A DNA stretch of 64,000 bases from Pseudomonadota bacterium (GTDB lineage Bacteria; Pseudomonadota; Gammaproteobacteria; Burkholderiales; Burkholderiaceae_E), in contig CAUJHG010000047.1 in the NCBI GenBank assembly GCA_963204785.1, forward strand, positions 29,885-93,884, in the 5' to 3' direction. A program made the position numbers and the translations under genes. Shown here piece by piece: positions 8,082 to 17,511 of the stretch. Within the stretch, counting starts at the first letter, position 1. Each line of letters opens with the position of its first letter. The notes below the pieces were generated by a model. The model was not told where the DNA came from, made no database searches, and saw only the letters and a list, made by a program, of their open reading frames with translations.

Positions 8082-9272
8082 TCAGCCGACGATGCCGAGC
8101 TCGCGCTCGATCTGCGCCGCCACCTGCGCCGCCTGCTCCAGGGACTCGCCCAGCACCGTGACGTGGCCCATCTTCCGGCCGCGGCGCGCCTCGGTCTTGC
8201 CGTACAGATGCAGCTTGGCCTGCGGGTGGCGCAGCACCAGCGTCCAGTCCGGCTCGCGCGGTTCGCGCGCGTGCGCGCTCCCGAACCAGAGGTCGCCCAG
8301 CAGGTTGATCATCACGGTCGGATCGTGCTGGCGCACCGCCCCCAGCGGCAGCCCGGCCATCACGCGCGCCTGCTGCTCGAACTGGCTGGTCACGCAGGCG
8401 TCGATCGTGTAGTGGCCGCTGTTGTGCGGACGCGGCGCCATCTCGTTGACCACCAGCGCACCGTCGTCGAGCACGAAGAACTCGACACAGAGCACGCCGA
8501 CGTAGTCCATCGCGCGCGCGATCTCCAGCGCGGCCCCGGTGGCCCGCGAAGCGAGCTGCGGCGACACCCGCGCCGGCACGGTGGACACCGCGAGGATGCC
8601 GTCGCGATGGACGTTCTCGGCCACCGGGTATGCAACCGCATCGCCGTCGAAGCCGCGGGCCACCACCACGGACACCTCGAGCGCGAGCGGGAGCTGCCGC
8701 TCGAGCACGCAGGGCACCCGGCCGAAGCGTTCGTAGGCCGCGAGGGCATCGTCCACGCCGGACACGCGCGCCTGGCCCTTGCCGTCGTAGCCGAGACGCG
8801 CGGCCTTCAGGATCCCGGGAAACAGCGAGCGATCGACGGCTCGCAGCGCCTCGGTGCTGCGGATCTCGGCGTAGGGCGCGACAGGGATGCCGCAATCGCG
8901 CACGAAGGCCTTCTCGACCATGCGGTCCTGGGCGATCGCGACACTGGCGCCCGCGGGGCTGACCACCGTGCGTGCGGCCAGCGTCTCGAGCGCGCTGGCC
9001 GGGACGTTCTCGAACTCGGTGGTCACCGCGCGGCAGAGCCGGCCGAGTTCCTCGAGCGCTGCCGGATCGGTGTAGTCCGCGCGCAGGTGCCGGTCGGCCA
9101 CTGCGCCTGCCGGGCTGTCTTCGCCGGGATCGAGCACGCAGACCCGATAGCCGAGACTCTGGGCGGCCATGCAGAACATGCGTCCGAGCTGCCCGCCACC
9201 GAGCAGCCCGAGCCACTCGCCGGGCTGCAGCGGGGGAATCGGCAGGTGTCTCGCAGGGGACATCTCGGGCAT
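8082..9272 (-). CDS. purK: 5-(carboxyamino)imidazole ribonucleotide synthase
   Basis: PurK carboxylates AIR to N5-CAIR with ATP and bicarbonate in de novo purine synthesis. The 396-residue protein shows the N-terminal LGLLGGGQLGRMFCMAAQSL, the ATP-grasp core (ILKAARLGYDGKGQARV; CVEFFVLDDGALVVNEMAPR) and the PurK-specific RPHNSGHYTIDACVTSQFEQ. The start MPEM at 9272 is preceded by GGAG at nine bases; the much longer frame upstream overlaps purE and is not used. It belongs to a purC-purE-purK-tsaC run read right to left. Confidence 0.96.
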   Translation of the reverse strand: MPEMSPARHLPIPPLQPGEWLGLLGGGQLGRMFCMAAQSLGYRVCVLDPGEDSPAGAVADRHLRADYTDPAALEELGRLCRAVTTEFENVPASALETLAARTVVSPAGASVAIAQDRMVEKAFVRDCGIPVAPYAEIRSTEALRAVDRSLFPGILKAARLGYDGKGQARVSGVDDALAAYERFGRVPCVLERQLPLALEVSVVVARGFDGDAVAYPVAENVHRDGILAVSTVPARVSPQLASRATGAALEIARAMDYVGVLCVEFFVLDDGALVVNEMAPRPHNSGHYTIDACVTSQFEQQARVMAGLPLGAVRQHDPTVMINLLGDLWFGSAHAREPREPDWTLVLRHPQAKLHLYGKTEARRGRKMGHVTVLGESLEQAAQVAAQIERELGIVG

Positions 9273-9300
9273 TCGCAGCACTCCGTGGGGGATTCGTTCT

Positions 9301-9368
9301 CGGGCAGGCGTGCCGGCCGGGCCCTTGCGGCGCGACCGGCCGGTGCCGGCTCCGGCCGGCGCTGCCCG
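9301..9368 (-). other. intercistronic hairpin between purE and purK
   Basis: CGGGCAG (9301-9307) pairs with CTGCCCG (9362-9368), and CCGGCCGG (9313-9320) with CCGGCCGG (9352-9359), with a large loop. It starts nine bases past the purE stop. It could be a processing or attenuation structure; no T-run is present. Confidence 0.4.
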
Positions 9369-9376
9369 CGCAGGGT

Positions 9377-9874
9377 TCAGCCCGGCGGCAGGGCCATCGC
9401 GCGGGCCGCCTCGGTCTGGCGCGCGCGGAAGGCCTCGAGGCGCGCAGCGAGGCCCGGGTCGACCGTGGCAAGCGTGGCGATCGCGTGCAGCGCGGCGTTC
9501 GCGGCCCCCGCCTCGCCGATCGCGAAGCAGGCCACCGGAATGCCCCTGGGCATCTGCACGATCGAGGGCAGGGAGTCCTCGCCGCGCAGGTATTTCGTCG
9601 GGACCGGCACGCCGAACACCGGAACGATGGTCTTGGACGCGAGCATTCCCGGCAGGTGTGCGGCCCCGCCGGCGCCGGCGATGAGCGCGCGCAGGCCGCG
9701 GCTGCGCGCAGCCTCGGCGTAGCGGAACATCTCGTCGGGCATCCGGTGCGCGGACACCACCCGGGCCTCGTGCGGCACCTCGAACTCGCGCAGGATCGCG
9801 ACCGCGTGCTGCATCACTTCCCAGTCGCTGCTGCTGCCCATCAGCACGCCGACCAGCGGCGCGGCATCGCTCAT
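9377..9874 (-). CDS. purE: 5-(carboxyamino)imidazole ribonucleotide mutase
   Basis: PurE (class I) rearranges N5-CAIR to CAIR, the step after PurK. The 165-residue protein has the signature VLMGSSSDWEVMQHA near the start, SAHRMPDEM with the catalytic His, IAGAGGAAHLPGMLASKT and the C-terminal NAALHAIATLA. The second of two tandem ATG codons (9874) is chosen because GGAGG lies six bases before it and only three before the first. It is between purC and purK on the same strand. Confidence 0.96.
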   Translation of the reverse strand: MSDAAPLVGVLMGSSSDWEVMQHAVAILREFEVPHEARVVSAHRMPDEMFRYAEAARSRGLRALIAGAGGAAHLPGMLASKTIVPVFGVPVPTKYLRGEDSLPSIVQMPRGIPVACFAIGEAGAANAALHAIATLATVDPGLAARLEAFRARQTEAARAMALPPG

Positions 9875-9992
9875 CATCGTCCTCCGTCACGAACCGGGGC
9901 AAGGCCCGCAGCCGCGGCCGTCAGCGCAAGGGCACGGCCCCGCCACCCGTGGATGAAGCCTGCGCGGAACTGCGCGATCGCGCCGCAGCGCC

Positions 9993-10901
9993 TCACTGGA
10001 GCTCACGGCCGGTGAGCCGGCGCAGCGCCTCGCGATACTTGGCCGCAGTGGCGGCGATCACCGTCGGCGGCAGCGGCGGCGCAGGGGCCTTCTTGTCCCA
10101 GCCCGGCACGGTCTCGAGGTAGTCGCGCACGTACTGCTTGTCGAAGGACGGCGGCGAGCTTCCCGGGCGGTAGACGTCGGCCGGCCAGAAGCGCGAGGAG
10201 TCGGCGGTCAGCACCTCGTCCATCAGGTGCAGCGTTCCGTTGCCGTCCAGGCCGAACTCGAACTTGGTGTCGGCAATGATGATTCCGCGCTGCGCCGCGT
10301 AGTCGCGCGCCCTGCGGTACAGGGTCAGGCTCGCTTCGCGGATGCGCTCGGCCAGCGGCCGGCCGATGCGCGCGACCATGTCCTCGAAATCGATGTTCTC
10401 GTCGTGCTCGCCCGCCGCAGCCTTGGCCGCCGGCGTGAAGATCGGTTCGGGCAGTTCGGCCGCCTGCTGCAGGCCCGGCGGCAGCGCGATTCCGCACACC
10501 GCGCCGCTGGCCTGGTAGTCCTTCCATCCCGAGCCGATCAGGTAGCCGCGCACCACCGCCTCGACCAGGATCGGCTCGAGCCGCTTGACGACCATCGAGC
10601 GGCCCCGCACCTGTTCGACCTCGTCGGGGGCGACCACGGACTCGGGGGCGATCCCGGTGAGGTGATCGGGAACGACTCCAGCGAGCCGCTCGAACCAGAA
10701 CAGCGCCATCTGGTTGAGCACCCGGCCCTTGTCCGGGATCGGCTCGCGCATGACGACGTCGAAGGCCGAGAGGCGATCGGTGGTGACGATCAGCAGCTTG
10801 TCGTCGCCGACCGCGTAGTTGTCGCGGACCTTCCCGCGCCCCACCAGGGGGAGCGAGCGCAGACTCGATTCGTAGAGGGCGGGACGCATGGTCGCCGGCA
10901 T
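9993..10901 (-). CDS. purC: phosphoribosylaminoimidazole-succinocarboxamide synthase (SAICAR synthetase)
   Basis: PurC couples CAIR and aspartate with ATP to form SAICAR in purine synthesis. At 302 residues it is the long, Ade1-like form used by many betaproteobacteria rather than the ~237-residue E. coli form. Visible motifs include [20 protein letters not shown] near residues 22-41, [20 protein letters not shown] and the metal/aspartate region [14 protein letters not shown], then [23 protein letters not shown] motif precedes the ATG at 10901. It is the first gene of purC-purE-purK-tsaC; no purine riboswitch is apparent before it. Confidence 0.96.
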   Translation of the reverse strand: MPATMRPALYESSLRSLPLVGRGKVRDNYAVGDDKLLIVTTDRLSAFDVVMREPIPDKGRVLNQMALFWFERLAGVVPDHLTGIAPESVVAPDEVEQVRGRSMVVKRLEPILVEAVVRGYLIGSGWKDYQASGAVCGIALPPGLQQAAELPEPIFTPAAKAAAGEHDENIDFEDMVARIGRPLAERIREASLTLYRRARDYAAQRGIIIADTKFEFGLDGNGTLHLMDEVLTADSSRFWPADVYRPGSSPPSFDKQYVRDYLETVPGWDKKAPAPPLPPTVIAATAAKYREALRRLTGRELQ

Positions 10902-11028
10902 CGGGCGGGCTCCGAAAACCGCTATTTTGCCCGAAGCCGCAGGCCGCAGCGCCGGGTGACCGCGTCGCGGCCCGCGGCCCGGCCGCAGCGCCCGGGTCGC
11001 CCCGGCGGCGCCGCGGCCGGGCCGCGCT

Positions 11029-11811
11029 TCAGCGCTCGCGCAGCGCGCGCAACCATCCGAGCCCGGCCGAAGTGCCGGCGCGCGGGCGATATTCGCAGCC
11101 GACCCAGCCCGGGTAGCGGAGCTCGTCGAGCAGCGCGAACAGCCATGGATAGTGGATTTCGCCGAGATCCGGCTCGTGGCGGTGCGGCACGCCCGCGATC
11201 TGCACGTGGCCGATTCCGGTCAGGTGCCGGCGCAGCTTCGTCGACAGATCCCCCTCCATCACCTGGCAGTGGTAGAAATCCATCTGCACCTTCAGGTTGG
11301 GCGCACCGATGCGCTCGACGATCGCGTGCGCGTCGGCCTGCGTGTTCAGCAGGTAGCCGGGGAAGTCGCGCGGGTTGATCGGCTCGATCAGCGCCTCCAG
11401 GCCGTGGTCGCCGAGTCGCTGCGCGGCCCACGCGAGGTTGTCGACGTAGGCCTCGCGCTGCGCGACCCGCTCGCTCTCGCGCCTGACCAGCCCCGCGAGC
11501 AGGTGCACGCGCGGGCAGCCGAGCGCGTGCGCGTACTCGATCGCCAGATCCACCCCGCGCCGGAACTCCTCCTGCCGTCCGGGCAAGGCCGCCACGCCCC
11601 GTTCCCCCGCAGCCAGGTCGCCGGCAGGCGCATTGATCAGCACCATCTGCAGGCCATGCCGATCGAGCTCGTCGCGGATCCGGGCGCTGGCGTGCTCGTA
11701 GGGGAACTGGCACTCGACCGCCTCGAAGCCGTCGAGGGCGGCTGCACCGAAGCGCTCGAGGAAGGGCAGCTCGTTGTACATCGTCGTCAGGTTCGCGGCG
11801 AATCTGGGCAT
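11029..11811 (-). CDS. hyi: hydroxypyruvate isomerase
   Basis: Hyi interconverts hydroxypyruvate and tartronate semialdehyde in glyoxylate/glycolate metabolism. The 260-residue protein is an AP-endonuclease-2-like TIM barrel: [20 protein letters not shown] at the N-terminus, CQFPYEH near residue 35, [18 protein letters not shown] in the middle and [20 protein letters not shown] late, which carry the expected metal-binding Glu/Asp/His residues. The usual neighbours gcl and glxR are absent, so it stands alone. Its start faces the small ORF and DUF2868 gene across about 130 bases. The longer frame upstream of 11811 is not supported. Confidence 0.93.
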   Translation of the reverse strand: MPRFAANLTTMYNELPFLERFGAAALDGFEAVECQFPYEHASARIRDELDRHGLQMVLINAPAGDLAAGERGVAALPGRQEEFRRGVDLAIEYAHALGCPRVHLLAGLVRRESERVAQREAYVDNLAWAAQRLGDHGLEALIEPINPRDFPGYLLNTQADAHAIVERIGAPNLKVQMDFYHCQVMEGDLSTKLRRHLTGIGHVQIAGVPHRHEPDLGEIHYPWLFALLDELRYPGWVGCEYRPRAGTSAGLGWLRALRER

Positions 11812-11922
11812 CGCGGGTCCGTCAGGGGGAGGAAGGGATCTCGCGCCGCGCCGCAGGGGCGGCACGCCGGCCCCGATGATGCCCGATCGGCGCGACGCGG
11901 CGCCGGAGGCGGGCCCACCCGC

Positions 11923-11931
11923 TGGTAGCAT
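11923..11931 (+). promoter_or_regulatory. extended -10 element before the small ORF
   Basis: TGGTAGCAT fits an extended -10 (TGnTAnnaT). No -35 match is seen at 17 bases. Transcription would start about three bases before the ATG at 11941, giving an almost leaderless message. Confidence 0.35.
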
Positions 11932-11940
11932 TGCCCGCAG

Positions 11941-12036
11941 ATGAGCACCCAGGGCACCGACCGTCAGAAGCAGGCCGCGCCGCCTGCCGGCCCGGCGCGC
12001 GGCTGCGCATGCGTCGCGGACCGTTCGACGCGATGA
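11941..12036 (+). CDS. small 31-codon ORF coupled to the DUF2868 gene
   Basis: An ATG directly behind an extended -10 opens a 31-residue frame (starts [20 protein letters not shown], contains two Cys) whose TGA overlaps the ATG of the DUF2868 gene as ATGA. The peptide is hydrophilic and unlike any family I recognise. The arrangement suggests a leader peptide or translational coupler; alternatively it is the remains of the normal DUF2868 N-terminus after a frameshift, since this DUF2868 protein is short at that end. Expression is not proven and chance cannot be excluded. Confidence 0.35.
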   Translation: MSTQGTDRQKQAAPPAGPARGCACVADRSTR

Positions 12037-13271
12037 GGCCGGATCCCGTCTCGCGGCAGCAGGGCTGGCGCCCATGGATCGGGCCGCTGGTCGTTGCGCT
12101 GGCCTTTGCCGCCGGGCTGGCGACCGACGCGCTGGGCGCCGGCCGCCGGGTGAACCTGCTCGCTGCGCCGATGCTCGGCGTGCTCGCCTGGAACCTCGCG
12201 GTCTACCTGTGGATGCTCGCACGCGGCGCCGCGTCGGTGCTGCGCCGACGATCGGTCGCGGCTGCGCCCGGTCCGTTCGGTCGAGCCGTGCTGCGGGTGG
12301 GCCGAACCGCGAACAGCCTGGGGGTGGACGGACCGGCCGATGCCGCGCGGGCGGCACAGGCGCTGCACGCCGCGGCAGCCGCCTTCGCCGGCGGGATGCT
12401 CGCCGGCCTGTACCTGCGCGGGCTGGCCTTCGAGTACCTCGCCGGCTGGGAGAGCACCTTCCTGGGCCCCGAGGGCGTGCGCGCGCTGCTCGCGGTGGTG
12501 CACGGCCCGGCCAGCGCACTCACCGGCATCGCCCTGCCCGACGCCGCGACGCTCGCGGGCCTGCGCTTCGGGGCCGGTCCCGGCGAGAACGCCGCGCGCT
12601 GGATCCATCTGCACGCAGCGACCGTGCTTCTCTACGTGATCCTGCCGCGGACGCTGCTCGCGCTGCGGGCCGGCCGCAGCGCGCGACGGCTGAGCCGCGA
12701 CGCGCGCGCCGGCTTGCCCGCCACCGGGGCCGGCTCCGATCGCACCGGGACCGACGCGGACGGGCCTGCGACCGATGAGGCGCCCTTCGCGGGGATCGCG
12801 CCCGGCCCCGACGGCAGGGTCCGGGTGCGCGCCCTGCCCTACAGCTTCACGCTCGAGCCGGCAGCGCAGCGCGGCCTCGCTGCGCTGCTCGCGGCCGACC
12901 TCGGCCCGGCCGCCTCGCTCGAGCTGGCACCGAGCCTGTCGCCGGAGTCGGCGGAATCCGTGTCCGCTGCGCCCGGGGCAGGCACGCAGGCGCCGACGCC
13001 GCAACTGCTGCTGGCGCTGTTCGCGCTCACCGCGACGCCCGAGCCGCAGACCCATGGCGCCTTCGTCGCCGCGCTCGCCGCCCGGCTCGCGCCGGGGACG
13101 GCGCTGCGGGTGCTGGTGGACGAGAGCGCGTTCCGCGCCCGCTTCGCCGCGACGCCGCAGCGCCTGGCGCAACGGCGCCAGGCCTGGCGCGCGGTGATGC
13201 ACGCGATCGGGATCGCACCGCGCTTCGCAGCGCTCGAAGCGCTCGCTCCCGCCGCGCAGGCCCGGCCGTGA
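12033..13271 (+). CDS. DUF2868 membrane protein, partner of the DUF3482 GTPase
   Basis: The 412-residue protein has an N-terminal hydrophobic pair (about residues 14-65), a third and fourth segment around 110-135 and 195-215, and then a soluble C-terminal part with [16 protein letters not shown] and a Leu-rich domain. DUF2868 proteins are conserved in Burkholderiales beside a DUF3482 GTPase, as here, but have no known biochemical role. The start is uncertain: ATG 12033 shares ATGA with the small ORF, ATG 12009 or TTG 11931 would lengthen it by 8 or 34 residues. Compared with most family members the soluble N-terminal helix region is missing. The stop overlaps the next start as GTGA. Confidence 0.8.
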   Translation: MRPDPVSRQQGWRPWIGPLVVALAFAAGLATDALGAGRRVNLLAAPMLGVLAWNLAVYLWMLARGAASVLRRRSVAAAPGPFGRAVLRVGRTANSLGVDGPADAARAAQALHAAAAAFAGGMLAGLYLRGLAFEYLAGWESTFLGPEGVRALLAVVHGPASALTGIALPDAATLAGLRFGAGPGENAARWIHLHAATVLLYVILPRTLLALRAGRSARRLSRDARAGLPATGAGSDRTGTDADGPATDEAPFAGIAPGPDGRVRVRALPYSFTLEPAAQRGLAALLAADLGPAASLELAPSLSPESAESVSAAPGAGTQAPTPQLLLALFALTATPEPQTHGAFVAALAARLAPGTALRVLVDESAFRARFAATPQRLAQRRQAWRAVMHAIGIAPRFAALEALAPAAQARP

Positions 13272-14800
13272 CCCTGCCCGACCCGCGCACCGACCTCGCC
13301 GCGCCCGCCGGGCCTGCGGTGCAGATCGCGCTGAGCCTGGTCTCGCACACCAACGCCGGCAAGACCACCCTGGCGCGCACCCTGCTCGGCCGCGAGATCG
13401 GCGAGGTGCGCGACGCGGCCCACGTCACCGAGGTCGCCGAAGGGCACGTGCTGATCGAAACCCCTGCCGGAGACCGGCTCGCCCTGTGGGACACGCCGGG
13501 CTTCGGCGACAGCCACCGGCTCGCGCGCAGGCTGGAGCAGTCCGGAAATCCGGTGGGCTGGCTGCTAACCGAGGTCTGGGACCGGCTGCGCGACCGGCCG
13601 ATGTGGTCGAGCCAGCAGGCGATCCGCAACGTGCGCGAGCGCGCCGACCTGGTGCTCTACCTGGTCAACGCCGCCGAGGATCCGCGCGACGCGGCCTATC
13701 TCGATCCGGAGATGCGCATCCTCGACTGGATCGGCAAACCGGTGATCGCGCTGCTCAACCAGGCCGGCGCGCCACGCCCGCCCGAGCAGGAGGCCGCCGA
13801 AGTGGCGCGCTGGCGCACACGGCTGGGCGGCGCGCGCGTCGTGAAGGAAGTGCTGCTGCTCGACGCGTTCGCGCGCTGCTGGGTGCAGGAACTCACCCTG
13901 CTCGACGCGGTGGCGCGCCTGCTTCCGTCAGATCGGCAGGCAGGCTTCACGCGACTCGCCGCGGCGTGGCGCGCCCGCGGCGAGGCCACTTTCGATGCCT
14001 CGATGCGCGAGCTCGCGCGCCGCCTCGCGCGCGCCGCCGCCGACGCCGAACCGTTGCCCGCCGGCGGCCTGCGCGACGCGCTGCGCGGGCTGGGCAGCGC
14101 GTTCTCGCGCAGCCCGCGCGAGAGCGGCGGGGACGACGCGGGCGAGCCCGCCGACACCGCACGCCGGGCGGCGATGCGTGCGCTGGCCGGCCGGCTCGAC
14201 GCCGAGGTGCGCGGCAGCACCGACCGGCTGATCGCGCTGCACGGCCTGCACGGCCGCGCCACGCAGCAGGTGCTGGAACGGCTGGCCGAACACTACTCGG
14301 TCAGCGCTCCGGTCGACGAGGGACGCGCAGCCATCCTGGGCGGACTGGTCGCGGGCTCGCTCGCCGGCCTGAAGGCGGACCTCGCGACCGGCGGGCTCAC
14401 GATGGGCGGCGGCCTGCTGGCCGGCGGCCTGATCGGCGCCCTGGGCGCTGCGGGCCTCGCGCGCGGCTACAACCTGGTGCGGGGCGCCGGCCCCCCCGAG
14501 GTGCGCTGGTCCGACGAGGTCCTGGACGGACTCGCCGAGGCTGCGCTGCTGGGCTATCTCGCGGTAGCGCACTACGGACGGGGGCGCGGCGACTGGGCCG
14601 CATCCGAGCACCCGCCGCACTGGGAGGCCGTGGTCCGCGACGCGCTCGCAACGCAGCGCGACGCACTGCGTGCAGTCTGGGCGCTGCGCCCGCAGCGTCC
14701 GGGGGCCGACGCGCTCGGCGAGGCGCTGCATCCGCCGATCGCAGCCGCGGCACGGCGGGCGCTCGCCACCCTCTACCCCGGAAACGTGCCGCTGCCCTGA
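13268..14800 (+). CDS. DUF3482 GTPase
   Basis: The 510-residue protein begins with a GTPase domain: a P-loop VSHTNAGKTTLARTLLG at about residues 25-41 (Ser/His replace the usual first Gly), a switch II WDTPGFGDSHRLA near 76-88, and a base-recognition region IALLNQAG at about 160-167. A helical region with a Gly-rich hydrophobic stretch (about 355-405, GGLVAGSLAGLKADLATGGL) could insert in or touch the membrane. The GTG start overlaps the DUF2868 stop as GTGA, so the two proteins are probably made in fixed ratio and act together at the inner membrane. Their task is unknown. Confidence 0.86.
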   Translation: MTLPDPRTDLAAPAGPAVQIALSLVSHTNAGKTTLARTLLGREIGEVRDAAHVTEVAEGHVLIETPAGDRLALWDTPGFGDSHRLARRLEQSGNPVGWLLTEVWDRLRDRPMWSSQQAIRNVRERADLVLYLVNAAEDPRDAAYLDPEMRILDWIGKPVIALLNQAGAPRPPEQEAAEVARWRTRLGGARVVKEVLLLDAFARCWVQELTLLDAVARLLPSDRQAGFTRLAAAWRARGEATFDASMRELARRLARAAADAEPLPAGGLRDALRGLGSAFSRSPRESGGDDAGEPADTARRAAMRALAGRLDAEVRGSTDRLIALHGLHGRATQQVLERLAEHYSVSAPVDEGRAAILGGLVAGSLAGLKADLATGGLTMGGGLLAGGLIGALGAAGLARGYNLVRGAGPPEVRWSDEVLDGLAEAALLGYLAVAHYGRGRGDWAASEHPPHWEAVVRDALATQRDALRAVWALRPQRPGADALGEALHPPIAAAARRALATLYPGNVPLP

Positions 14801-14866
14801 GCCGCGAGCGCGGTCACCGGCGGGGCGGCCGGCAGCGCCCGGACGTTGCGCCCGCCCCGGGGACGA

Positions 14867-16069
14867 TCAGTCGATCAGCTCACGGGAGATGATCTCCCGC
14901 TGGATCTCCGAGGCGCCGCCGAAGATCGTGAACGCGCGCGTGTTCAGGTACTTCGGCGTCACCGGCCGGGCGAGGTCGTCGAGAACCGGATCGGCGCCTT
15001 CCGCATAGAGCGGCCGGGTGTTCTCCCACACCAGCGCCTCGGGCCCGAGCACCCGCACGCCCAGGCGCGTCAGCGCCTGCTCGATCTCGCTCCAGCGCAG
15101 CTTCATCAGCGAGGACACCGCCCCCGGATTCTGGCCGGTCTGCAGCGAGGACATCACCCGCAACTCGGTCATCTCGAGCGCGTCGATGTCGATCTCGACC
15201 TGCGAGAAGGCCAGCGCCAGGTCCGGATCGTCGAGCGCGCAGCCCTGGCCCTGCGCAGTCTGCTGCGCGAGCCGCTGCAGCCACTCGAAGGTGGCGCGCA
15301 GGTCGCCCGAGGTGATCGAGCCGCCGCGCTCGAACTCGAGCAGGTACTTGGCGATCGTCCAGCCCTCGCCCTCCTCGCCCACCCGCTGCGACACCGGGAC
15401 GCGGACCTCGTCGAAGAAGACCTGGTTGACCTCGTGGTCGCCGCCGATCGTGCGGATCGGCCGGATCGTGATCCCCGGAGTCTTCATGTCGACCAGCAGG
15501 AAGCTGATTCCCTTGTGCTTGGGAACGTCCTCGCCGCCGGTGCGCACCAGCGCGAACATCATGTTCGCGTGATGGGCGTGGGTGGTCCAGATCTTGGTGC
15601 CGTTGAGCACGTAGTGATCGCCGTCGCGGATCGCGCGCGTCTTCAGCGAGGCGAGATCCGAGCCCGACCCGGGCTCCGAGTAGCCCTGGCACCAGTAGTC
15701 GTCGCCGGCGAGGATGCGTGGCAGGTACCACGACTTCTGCTCGGGCGAGCCGAACTTCATGATCACCGGACCTGCCATTTTCAGCCCCATCGGCGACAGC
15801 GACGGTGCGCCGGCGCGGGCGAGCTCCGTGCCGAAGATCCAGCGCTGCACCAGGTTCCAGCCGGTGCCGCCGTACTCCGCGGGCCAGCCGGGAGCGGCCC
15901 AGCCCTTGCGGTTCAGGATGCGGTTCCACTCGCGGCCGATCTCCGGTTCGGAGAAGACCGAGGTGGTCAGGTGGGTTGCGTGGCTCATCGCGGGCGGGAG
16001 CTCCTCGCGCAGGAAGGCACGCACCTCGTCGCGGAACGCGAGCTCTTCGGGTCCGAACGAAAGCTTCAT
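14867..16069 (-). CDS. acyl-CoA dehydrogenase, PimC-like large subunit
   Basis: The 400-residue flavoprotein has the complete three-domain acyl-CoA dehydrogenase fold (MKLSFGPEELAFRDEVRAFL; YSEPGSGSDLASLKTRA; FERGGSITSGDLRATFEWLQ). At the usual catalytic position the C-terminus reads FTIFGGASEIQR, so Gly stands where YEGT-type enzymes have the catalytic Glu. It follows its 379-residue partner with a two-base gap. This matches two-subunit dehydrogenases such as PimC/PimD of dicarboxylate degradation and the alpha2beta2 enzymes of steroid side-chain degradation. The substrate is unknown; dicarboxylic or branched acyl-CoA would fit. Confidence 0.88.
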   Translation of the reverse strand: MKLSFGPEELAFRDEVRAFLREELPPAMSHATHLTTSVFSEPEIGREWNRILNRKGWAAPGWPAEYGGTGWNLVQRWIFGTELARAGAPSLSPMGLKMAGPVIMKFGSPEQKSWYLPRILAGDDYWCQGYSEPGSGSDLASLKTRAIRDGDHYVLNGTKIWTTHAHHANMMFALVRTGGEDVPKHKGISFLLVDMKTPGITIRPIRTIGGDHEVNQVFFDEVRVPVSQRVGEEGEGWTIAKYLLEFERGGSITSGDLRATFEWLQRLAQQTAQGQGCALDDPDLALAFSQVEIDIDALEMTELRVMSSLQTGQNPGAVSSLMKLRWSEIEQALTRLGVRVLGPEALVWENTRPLYAEGADPVLDDLARPVTPKYLNTRAFTIFGGASEIQREIISRELID

Positions 16070-16071
16070 CT

Positions 16072-17211
16072 TCAGTTCTCCGATCCTTCAGTCAGCGGCG
16101 CGCGCATCTGCGCGTGGCGGCGCAGGTGCCACTCGGCCGGTCCGAACATCGCGTCGAGCGCCATCTGGCGACGCAGGTAGGCGCCCACCGTCAGCTCGTC
16201 GGTGACGCCCATTCCGCCGTGCAGCTGGATCGCCTCCTCGGCGACCCGCCGCGCCCCGAGGCCCACCTTCGCCCGCGCGGCCGCGGCAGCGCGGGCACGT
16301 GCGCGGGCATCCCCGGTGCGCTCGGCGTCCTGCAGCGCGAGGATCGCGCCCAGCGTGATCGATCGGCCCTCCTCGGCATGGATCGACATGTCGGCCATCC
16401 GGTGGCGCAGCACCTGGTTGGCTGCCAGCGGCCGGCCGAACTGGATGCGCTGCTTCGTGTAGTCGACCGTGGCCTTCACCAGCGCGTCCATCGCGCCCAC
16501 CGATTCCGCGCACGCAGCGACCAGCGCGTGGTCGGCGAGCCGCTCGAAGTCCGCCTGCGTCGCTGCGGGCAGCCGCGCTGCGTCGTCCAGCCGCACGCCG
16601 CGCAGCGCGAGCGCGCAGGCGCCCGCACCGTCGACCGAAGGGAAGTCGCGTGCGCTCACGCCGGCAGTGCCGCGCTCGACCAGGAAGAACGCGATCGCGC
16701 CCTCGTCGGTGCGCGCCGCGACGATCCAGGCCTGCGCCACATCGCCCGAGGGCACCACCGTCTTGTCGCCCTCGAGCACCCAGGAGGCGCCGTCGCGGGT
16801 CGCGCGCGTGGCGGTCAGCCCGAGCTCGTGGCCGGCAGCGCGCTCGATCGTGGCGGGAACGACAACGGCGTCGCCCGAGGCCAGCGCAGTCAGCCAGCGC
16901 TGGCGCTGTGCGTCGGAGCCGCCGGCCGCGAGCAGCCCTGCGGCCAGGATCGCCGCAGGCAGGTAGGGCTCGGGGACCGGACCGGCGCCAAGTGCCTCGG
17001 CAAGCACACAGGCCTCGGCCACGCCCTGCCCCAGTCCGCCGTCACGCTCGGGCAGGCTCATCGCCAGCCAGCCCATGTCGGCCATCTCGCGCCAGCGCGC
17101 GCCCGCGGGCCGCACCGCTTCCGCGCCGTGCCCCGACCGGCCGCGCTCGGCCACCCAGCGCACTGCGCTCTCGCGCAGCATCTGCTGCTCGCTCGTCAAC
17201 TGCAGGTTCAT
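16072..17211 (-). CDS. acyl-CoA dehydrogenase, PimD-like small subunit
   Basis: The 379-residue protein is a diverged acyl-CoA dehydrogenase (MNLQLTSEQQMLRESAVRWV at the start; [20 protein letters not shown] and EEAIQLHGGMGVTDELTVGA late). It lacks the middle-domain Gly/Ser signature of true homotetrameric enzymes, and its end (LDAMFGPAEWHLRR) has no Glu at the usual base position. It is the first gene of a tightly linked pair, read leftward. Such small subunits usually contribute part of the shared active site. A short intergenic stretch of 300 bases separates its start from the divergent SDR gene. Confidence 0.87.
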   Translation of the reverse strand: MNLQLTSEQQMLRESAVRWVAERGRSGHGAEAVRPAGARWREMADMGWLAMSLPERDGGLGQGVAEACVLAEALGAGPVPEPYLPAAILAAGLLAAGGSDAQRQRWLTALASGDAVVVPATIERAAGHELGLTATRATRDGASWVLEGDKTVVPSGDVAQAWIVAARTDEGAIAFFLVERGTAGVSARDFPSVDGAGACALALRGVRLDDAARLPAATQADFERLADHALVAACAESVGAMDALVKATVDYTKQRIQFGRPLAANQVLRHRMADMSIHAEEGRSITLGAILALQDAERTGDARARARAAAAARAKVGLGARRVAEEAIQLHGGMGVTDELTVGAYLRRQMALDAMFGPAEWHLRRHAQMRAPLTEGSEN

Positions 17212-17511
17212 CCGGGATCTACCTCGTGCAGGAAACGGAGCCGGTGGATCCGGCCCCGGGCGTTCTCGGGTCTGGCGCCTTGCTCACGCAGCCGACGCCA
17301 GCACCCGCGAGGATACCGCGCCGCGACCGGTCCGAGACGCGCCGCCCGATGCACACCCTTGCGCACTGCGCCGCGGTGTTCCGCTTTCACGGGACGGCCA
17401 TGGAAGCCGCCGGCACGCCAGTTACACTGCCGTGGTCACGCACGACGCGGAATCGGCGGGCCGGCACGCACGGCTCGCGGACCTGCGGCAGTGAAAGGAC
17501 GGAGATCAGCG
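17212..17511. other. 300-base divergent region between the dehydrogenase pair and the SDR gene
   Basis: No gene is supported here. A TACACT hexamer at 17423-17428 could be a -10 for the SDR gene but no matching -35 is present. GGAG at 17501-17504 is the SDR ribosome binding site. Confidence 0.3.

Noticed and set aside
9875..11028. Purine riboswitch before purC
   Set aside because: No three-way junction consensus is seen and the space is small; proteobacterial pur genes are usually controlled in other ways.
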